From the NCBI RefSeq assembly GCF_050947335.1, contig NC_134993.1, positions 7,998,001 through 8,062,000 of the forward strand: 64,000 bases of DNA, read 5' to 3'. A model generated the notes under the pieces. It had not been told where the DNA came from, made no database searches, and saw only the letters and a program-made list of their open reading frames with translations. The position numbers were made by a program, and so were the translations under genes. Source of the DNA: Megachile rotundata. Taxonomy: Eukaryota > Arthropoda > Insecta > Hymenoptera > Megachilidae. This document shows positions 56,736 through 64,000 of this stretch, piece by piece (position 1 is the first letter of the stretch; each line of letters starts with the position of its first letter).

Positions 56736-58789
56736 AACTGTGAAAACTACGAACAATTCTGAAGTTCCACAAATTCTGTAAATACCATAAATTATACAAT
56801 TAAATTTGCAGTATTGTACGGTAAACGAGTAAAATAATTAATTTTCACAAGAAAACTATTCAAGAACTAATTAGACTTTTTCAGAACAATCATAAAGCCA
56901 TTTCGAAAGATGTCTCTCGCATTTGCAGAAATTCTTGTTCAGAAGTTAAATTCACATTAATGTTGTTTTGAAGATAAACAAAGCAGAACTTTGGGGTGCC
57001 ATCTGACGGTTTATGGGAACATACATAACTTATGTTATTTGCTGTTCCTTCAAACTAAATTTGTAGTTTCAACTGCATCTAGTGTGTTGTTAGCGCCTGT
57101 GTACCCAATTGTCTTTCGTCGCAATATCGTTTCAAAATGTGTACCGTTTATTTTGAAAGTGGAGCAAGTCTTTTTGTTTCTGCGAAACATTTATTTCGCA
57201 GTTAAAAAAATTTGAATATATTTCTCAGTATTAATAAACTGATTCTTTATTGATTCATTAGTTTTAATAAATATTAAAATACTTGATTAACATTAGTATA
57301 CAGGGTGGCTCACCACATTTTGCTATCTAGATAATATTATTAATATTAATATACATTAAAATACTTTAGTAGTATTAGTATCTAAATATAAATTTATTTT
57401 CATATTTGTAAAAGATTCGAACAAGATAGTCCAGAAGTTTTATTACTGTTATAAAAATTAAATTTATATTATTAAATCTTATTAAAATTATTAAATACAC
57501 GCTTTTCTTGAATTTACTGAACCGTTAAAATTATTTAGTGTAATCACATTTTACTAATTAAGTACTTCGAAAAGTGTCCATCTTCTAAATTCATAAAATT
57601 TAATTTAAATTCGATAATTTCAATGACTAACTTAATTCAATTAAACTTCATTAAAATCTAATAATTTTGCTATTAAATTCAAATTAAATTTAATAACATA
57701 AATAAAATTAAATAGAGTAATTTAATTAATATAAGTTGAATATAATAATTCAATTAATATAATGAGTTCCATAAATTTCATACTTTTAATAATTTAATGA
57801 ATTCAGTAAAATAAATACGATAAACTTCGATTCAATGAATTGAGGAAAATTTAGATTAAAAATAATTGCGTAATATAAATTCAATGCTTATTTTCGAATT
57901 TAATAATTTAATCTTATACTGAAATGAAATATAAAATGAGGTTCGCTGAATAGAAGTTATTTATTGAAAACTTATCACTGTGACATCAAAAGGAGAGCAC
58001 GTTTTGAAAATGATTATGCAATGAAGGTACTTAACTAATTACTGCTCTCAGCTACCATAACACGCATTATCATTTATATGTAGGTTAATGCGTTACATTA
58101 TCAATCACAAATTGTTCCGCGTAGCTGTGTTAAAAATTTACCTTGTCACTGCCATGAATTTACAGTTCGTTTAATATTATTTTAATGGCGGATAAATTAA
58201 CGGAGCGTAACTTGCTGCAGTGTTCATTTAAAACAGCGTTGTATTATTTAATGGTGTTTATATTTTGTGGAGCACAACATTGAATATTACGGAAAGTAAG
58301 GCACAATGAAAATTTACCCCGATAAAACTTTGGATTTTAGGTTTTTTATAATACTTGATCTTTATTCATTCGACGAACATTTATATCTTTAACAGTATTG
58401 TGTATATTTTATGAATTCCATCAAAATTATCGATGGATGTATGTAAAAATTCATACGTTATATGAATAACACTCACCAGAATATTCATTTTTCAAATAAT
58501 AGTATTCAAAATACAAGTTCTCGAAATGATTCAACTGAATTTACATTGAAAAATAAAGCAAAAATGTAGAATACATTTTTTTCTTGTATCACTTTATTTT
58601 CCAAAAAATAAACAGTTTCGGAGTATTTACAAATATTTACAAAAAAATTTGTTGGCGGCACATAAAATGATAAATCAACAACTTTTCATTACTTTTGGAA
58701 TTAATGAATGTTATTAAATAAATAAATCTCATTGGTAGCATTACTAAAATTCGTTATCAATCATTCATAACATTATTCATGTGGATACT
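56736..58789. other. AT-rich spacer, one possible transposon end
   Basis: GTATACAGGGTGGCTCACC at 57297-57315 looks like a transposon terminus, but no matching inverse was found. Bases 57500-57960 are extremely AT-rich with AATTTAAT low complexity. No gene recognised; the 74-codon frame at 56991-57215 has no motif. Confidence 0.3.
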
Positions 58790-58797
58790 AATGTTTA

Positions 58798-58872
58798 ATG
58801 CGACGATAGTTGACGATAACACAAAATGGTGTCCTATTGGTAATCGACGATAACACAAAATGGTGTCCTACT
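58798..58872. repeat. Two-copy tandem repeat, about 33 bp
   Basis: CGACGATAACACAAAATGGT followed by GTCCTA.TGGTA occurs twice in tandem. A partial third motif (GACGATAGTTGACGATAAC) precedes it. Confidence 0.8.
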
Positions 58873-59110
58873 GGTACTCTAGCACGGACCATGGAGAGAT
58901 TCTGTTTTATGACTTCTGCGCCGTCTAATATGGCCGCTTTTGGCTTTTTCCTGACAAAAAACGTCGCGTAACAGATTATATTAAAAACGAGATATTAATT
59001 TTGATTCAAGTATTATTTAATAAGAGTAAAAAGTACGATTTTGTGTTTTGAGCTGACAAAACGTGGTGAAGAAAAAGGAAATGCGAATGAAAACATATGA
59101 AAACGATCAT
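58873..59110 (+). repeat. Dispersed repeat family R3, partial copy
   Basis: GCACGGACCATGGAGAGATT, CTG.TTTATGA.T.CTGCGC and GTCTAATATGGCC match the central part of the 36.3-kb copy. The later part (AAACGTGGTGAAGAAAAAGG, CATTCAATTGAAA) matches 35705-35765. Confidence 0.6.
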
Positions 59111-59261
59111 TCAATTGAAACGGTTACACACATTATAAGGCTAGGTTTAGTTTTAAATTTGGGGCAGATTTTTATGCGTAGTCTGATCGTATTCATAGAT
59201 ACAGAAAACTCAGTAAACATTCAATGAATCTGGTGTCGAGAAAATCACGTCATAGGGTAAG

Positions 59262-59880
59262 TTGGCACTTCTGAAAAGGAGGTACGCTTTCCGATATCGA
59301 ACCTAACCTCTTGGTTCATGACACCACGTCAGACTCCTGACGTATGTTACAGTTCAAACGTGACAAACTTAAATCGTTTATGCATGAAGATAGAATTTTA
59401 AGCTCGATGCCAATTGTAATTTGTATAATTGAGGATCACTAAATCCAAAATATAGCTAACAGTTCAACGTTCTTTATTTAACTTAATGCTGCAGTAATAA
59501 TTAGGTAGCTCTGGCTGACGCAGCTGCCAAAAACTTGTAGGTGAAGGGGTTAAATTGGTAGAATTTAGACTGATATGATGTGAAGATTTTAGTATAAACG
59601 GTACGTGCAAAGAAAGAAAATGCAGGTGTCATCAGAGACATACTATAGTTAGATGTATCATTAAATATAATAATGAAACATGTTTTCTAGCAAATAAGTA
59701 TATTTAGTGTAAACTTGAAATAGACTCGAAATAACATATAAATGTAATACTTTAGAATATCAGAATTGTTTAACTAAAAAAAAATTGTAATTTTTTAGAA
59801 TACTATCTTAATATCTGTGTAATAGGCACATAAAGTAAAATAAAATGAAACATATTGACTTGAAGAAATTTCATATTTTA
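59262..59880 (+). repeat. Dispersed repeat family R1, copy 2
   Basis: Same orientation as, and collinear with, 7897-8551. Shared phrases include GAACCTAACCTCTTGG, GTCAGACTCCTGACG, CAATTGTAATTTGTATAATT, GAGGATCACTAAATCCAAAA, GCTCTGGCTGACGCAGCTGCC and TATAAACGGTACGTGCAAAG. Copy 2 has five extra bases near the start (CTTTC) and lacks the internal duplication near the end. Confidence 0.85.
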
Positions 59881-60007
59881 TAAGTTGAAATTAAGATATT
59901 TGTTAAACTTACATAACTATTGTACTATTTTGTAATACCATTATTTTATCAGATATCATTAAACTTATCATGTTTCGAAATCAATCACTGTTATAACTAT
60001 TTTAGCG

Positions 60008-60145
60008 AGTTTTAAGCTTGATACCAATTGTAATTTGTACAATTGAGGATCAAATCCAAAATGTAGCTAACATTTCAACGTTCTTTATTTATCTCAACGC
60101 TGTAGTAATAATCAGGTAGCCCTGACTGATGTAGCTCTAATACAT
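60008..60145 (+). repeat. Dispersed repeat family R1, fragment copy 3
   Basis: AAGCTTGATACCAATTGTAA, TTTGTACAATTGAGGATCA, AAATCCAAAATGTAGCTAAC and CAGGTAGCCCTGACTGATG match the middle of copies 1 and 2, more diverged. It lies only about 130 bases after copy 2, so a local duplication is possible. Confidence 0.8.
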
Positions 60146-61189
60146 ACATCGTACCTAAAGGTTGAATATTCTGTTTTCTTGAAAATAAAAGCCATGTACA
60201 AAAATTGTATTCCATATTTTTTACTTATTTCTCCAAGTTTATTCACCCAGCCTGTATAATTTTGTCCTTATCTTTCCTAACGTATCAAACATTCTTTAAT
60301 GAGTAATTATAACACACGTTCACATTGAGAAATACATTTTCACCTTACACTGTATTTCTCAATAAAAAAATAACATCTGAAACAATTAACAATAAAAATG
60401 GTTCGCGATACTGCAACTGAAAATTGCATTCGATACCCAACTGGTAAATATCCATTTATGTCGGAATTTAAAGTGCGAAATACATGAAATAATTATAAAA
60501 TTGACCCAGAAACCTGTGAATAAAAAGTATATTGTTCTTTTTGCTTGGGTAATGTAGACATTGCTGCTTTGTAATTAGGTCATGCACTGCATGTGCTGTT
60601 AAACGAATTTTTATTAAAAATGTTAATATGGTCTATGCAAAAGTAAGTAGTTTATTCACTTATTGCAAAAAGTTATGTTTTTTGTGTCAAAAAAATATTT
60701 CATGTATAAACATTTTGCGAAGAATATTATAATAAATTTTAGATGAAAATCAATTTAGATCAAAGTTTAATTAAAATCTTAAAGTGTAAATATTTTATAG
60801 TTTTATTTCAAGTAAAGTGTATATGTAATATTTATTTTTAAATCATTTTCCTAACATTTCGTTTAACCTACATAAAACTAATTTTGTTTATCAACCTTGT
60901 TTTTACTAAAGAAGTTTCCTAAATAAAATTCCTAACCTTCCTAAATAAAAATTACTTGTTGAAATAAAAATGATTTGAAATTGTTTTACAAATCACTCGA
61001 TGATTAAATATACCGTCCTAAAAAGCTATTTTTCGCAAAAAATCTCAGCAAAATAAATCGCCCGTTCGCACTTCGCAGGCGACATAAAAACAAGTTCACA
61101 AAAGACTGACCCATTTGCCGTTTGTTTGTCTGTCAATTTGTCTGTGCATCGGAAGCTAACTAACTCGTGTACAAATGAAAAAATAAGTA
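60146..61189. other. AT-rich spacer, nothing recognised
   Basis: GCCTGTATAATTTTG at 60251 resembles a transposon terminus but has no partner. The rest is AT-rich without ORFs. Confidence 0.3.
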
Positions 61190-61880
61190 ACCGAGTGACA
61201 CATCGGACTATACAGAAATAAAAATGCTAAAAGAGATATTCGATATCGAGCGTCAATCGAGCACGTCTTCGCGTCGCGATGTTTCTACTACGCGGCGAGA
61301 GTTTTACGCAGTGTTCATCTCGAAATAAAGCTATTCAGAGTAAAGTGTGTCGTCGAGGCACCGGTCGCAAAAGGTTAACCTTAAAACAGTCAGCTGAGGT
61401 CGGTATCACTATTTTCCCGTACACACACAGACACACGGTGAAATGTGTACGTTCATCTTGAAAGAACGTCGTAACGAGGGGGAAAAAGTACGTCACTTTC
61501 GTTCGCCGCTCGAAAACGCACTCGTCGCAACGAGTGGAGCACTTTTTTAAGCCGCGAACATTAACACCTCGTATCGTATACTACGATCACCGATGATTAA
61601 CCGCGTTGCCTAATGAAGCGTGAAAAAATCGACGTCAATTCCGTGGATAATGCGACAGCGCGAAAGTTTCATCGAACGAAACTTTAATTCCATCCGATCG
61701 TTTATTCCGCGAATGGTTAAGATGTCATCCTAACTAATTATTCCGCGGTTCGATACTTTTCACGACCGTTATCGGCCCAATTACAAATTTTCTCGTTAAC
61801 CTGGATACCAAGGCGCCGCAATTTTGCCACATTATTAGCCCCGAAACGGAATAATCGAACTATTCGTCGTTTTGAATTCC
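61190..61880. other. GC-richer unique island, candidate regulatory DNA
   Basis: The longest CG-rich, non-repetitive block near the right end (GATATCGAGCGTCAATCGAG, AACGCACTCGTCGCAACG, TTATTCCGCG twice). It has no credible ORF; the 60-codon frame 61279-61461 has no motif. It is the best candidate for conserved non-coding or promoter sequence here, on composition alone. Confidence 0.35.
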
Positions 61881-62589
61881 TTTTATTTAATTAAATCAAT
61901 TTCAAGTTTAATCACTTTGCACTGTTTAAAAGCAATTAGTGTTATTATACAATTAGCAGAAATCAATAAAATGACTTTTGAAGAGGTTCGTTTAGAAGTT
62001 AATGTGAACGCTCGATAAATGTACGTTTGATGAATGTGTATTTAGTAAATGTGTGCTTGATAAATGTTCGTTTTGTGCTTGATCTACACTTGATATGTAA
62101 TATCGTGTTTTTTGTAGATGAAAAACACAGTTTTCAATGAACTTTTTGAGATATAAAAAGAAGTATGCGTGAATGGTAGTTTTTATCTATAAAACAAATA
62201 TGGTGGTTGAAAGTACACTTCAGTGCATACGGCTGGAGTACAATTCGAACGATGAAATATTAAATAAATATAAGTTGCCTATCAACACAGGGTTTCTCGC
62301 GGTATTTTTATATTTATCTAATTTATACGTAAATACGGACCATTTTTGTAGAAAAAGAGAAACTTTTTAGATGAAAGTTTTGTGCATTTGTTAGTTTTTA
62401 ATAATTTGTTAGTTTATAATCAAAAGGTCATAAATCAGAGAATAAGCAATTTTTTTGAAACTTGAATAAAACGGTATTCAATAAATTTCTTATATTTTTT
62501 CTAATTTATTTATTTGGTGAAATATTAATGTAGTGAAAATTATAGGTGTTTTGATAAAAGAACGTTTGATTATATGAACGTATACTTGA
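61881..62589. other. AT-rich spacer with a small tandem array
   Basis: At 62005-62080 four degenerate 17-20 base units (TGTACGTTTGATAAATG type) occur. The 65-codon frame at 62173-62370 shows no domain. Confidence 0.35.
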
Positions 62590-63260
62590 ATATTACATCT
62601 TTAAATGCTTTAGTACTCGCATTTCAAATTTTTGAATAATGAAACATTAGAATTATAAATATTCGAATACTCAAGTACTCGAATTTCAAAGAATTAAATA
62701 TATAAATGCTCGAACTTCAAATCATTAAACACTCAAATATTCGAATTTCGAATCATCGAGTACCCAAATGATGAAATTTAAAATTTTCAAATACTGAAAT
62801 ACTCGAATTTCGAATAATCGAGTATTTAAATATTGAAACTCAAAATTTTCAAATACTGAAATATTCGAATTTCGAATCATCGAGTACCCAAATGATGAAA
62901 TTAAAAATTTTCAAATACTCAAATATTCGAATTTAGAATCATCGAGTACCCAAATGATAAAATTTAAAATTTTCAAATACTCAAATATTCGAATTTCGAA
63001 TAATCGAGTACCCAAATGATGAAATTTAAAACTTTCAAATACTGAAATACTCGAATTTTAAATTATCGAATATCCAAGTACTAAAATCCAAAATTTTCAA
63101 GTACTCAAATATTCGAATTTCGAATCATAGAGTACTGAAACGCGCGAATTTTGAATCGTCAAATAATCAAATACTATAATTTCAAATTTTCAGATACTTA
63201 AATACTGGAGTTCCGAATTTTCGAATATGCAAACACTTGAATTTTAAATCCACAAAAACC
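62590..63260. repeat. 62-bp minisatellite, about 8-10 copies
   Basis: Unit of about 62 bases: GAATTTCGAATCATCGAGTA, then CCCAAATGATGAAATTTAAA, then ATTTTCAAATACTGAAATACTC. Copies in the middle (62730-63060) are closely similar. Units at both edges are degenerate. Confidence 0.9.
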
Positions 63261-64000
63261 CGAATACATAAAATTTAATATAAGTACAAAAATAATGCCA
63301 CAATTTTTCATTTTAAGTTAAAATTGCAAGTCCAGCGACTTGAACTGATAAAAGTCTGCGTTAAAATAAAAATTCTCTCATTTTCATTATTTGGGAATTT
63401 AATTAAAATTGTGGAAAAAACTTGCGTTATTATATAAATTCATAAATAAACATATCCTACATTTTATATTTACTGTACTTTGTTTCTTACATTTTGCAAA
63501 ATTTTTAGGACGTTCATATATACTTTTACAAGAACATTTATAAATACATTTTCTATAAACTATATTATACTACAAAATGTACCAATTTATATTTTATGAG
63601 AATAGCAAATTTTACTGGGAATCTTCTTCAGGAAATTTTGTATAAAATATTTCTATAGAAATATTTATATAAGTTAAGATTTCCACAGTACCCTGGTCTT
63701 TGCTGTTGCTAATTTCAGGTCTACTCATTACAGATAACGAAGGTACCTATTGTTACCGCGGTGAATCAAAAACGTAATTAATCATTGAGAACAGTATTCT
63801 TCGAAACCTGAACGATTCTGGGACTTGAACATTCACTTACCGGAAACACTTCGTTTTGTAATTAGCTGCATTGTAATTATCTACCTCTAATCACTGCTAC
63901 TCCAGTTCAATACACATCAACTTTATAGTCAATATTCACTGACAAATTTTTGTTTAATTATTAGAATATTGCATTGTCATTTGTCATGTGTTTGATTTTT
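63261..64000. other. AT-rich spacer to window end
   Basis: No ORF or repeat pair was seen. A slightly GC-richer stretch at 63690-63900 is unique. Confidence 0.25.

Overview
This is a eukaryotic, very AT-rich window and almost certainly insect. Two degenerate mariner families, a TTAA-inserting element whose transposase tail I know from insect annotations, AT-rich minisatellites and isolated GC-richer islands suggest a hymenopteran, perhaps a bee. That assignment is inference from TE types and base composition; no search was run. I find no host protein-coding gene that I recognise, and no rRNA, tRNA or CRISPR array. The window reads as a gene desert or a very large intron filled with repeats.

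Layout. 1-11 kb: AT-rich DNA with tandem and segmental duplications, a possible LTR remnant (about 1.26-2.35 kb) and one copy of a dispersed 0.65-kb repeat (7.9 kb; second copy at 59.3 kb, fragment at 60.0 kb). 11-15 kb: a 45-bp minisatellite, a piggyBac-like MITE split by a Kolobok-like element carrying a transposase tail, and a fold-back mariner. 16.8-18.7 kb: a GAATTC-rich minisatellite and a 45/135-bp higher-order AT repeat. 20.4-21.35 kb and 29.8-30.75 kb: about 0.95-kb arms of a large inverted duplication with an 8.45-kb spacer. Each arm carries an intact 78-codon ORF for a small protein with a signal-peptide-like start, and a divergent 75-codon ORF that is broken in one arm. 24.5-27 kb: further tandem arrays. 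32.5-38.2 kb: three G-rich minisatellite tracts built on GGGATTTGGGGAATTT, one on the plus strand and two on the minus strand. 40.8-44.9 kb: a 1.8-kb element with 115-bp TIRs and TATA duplications, then a tail-to-tail pair of repeat copies, one interrupted by a second dead mariner. 46-54 kb: a pyrimidine-rich array, dispersed repeats, a 47-bp AT array and a Tc1-like MITE. 54.7-55.5 kb: the 3' end of a non-LTR retrotransposon (RNase H plus zinc-knuckle region). 56-64 kb: more arrays, including a 62-bp minisatellite, and dispersed repeats.

The best candidate for something undescribed is the twin-ORF inverted duplication. By hand count the 78-codon ORF differs at 2 of 237 bases between arms, while the rest of the arm differs at roughly 3-5%. 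Other notable points are the nested TTAA elements, the palindromic mariner, and a minisatellite that can be compared with an unexpanded copy of the same host repeat 20 kb away.

GC-richer islands (1-0.4, 6.6-7.0, 10.4-10.9, 17.6-17.9, 18.8-19.3, 25.6-26.3, 31.0-31.4, 36.7-37.1, 47.9-48.1 and 61.2-61.9 kb) look like unique DNA and are the likeliest places for regulatory elements. Nothing in them was proven functional.
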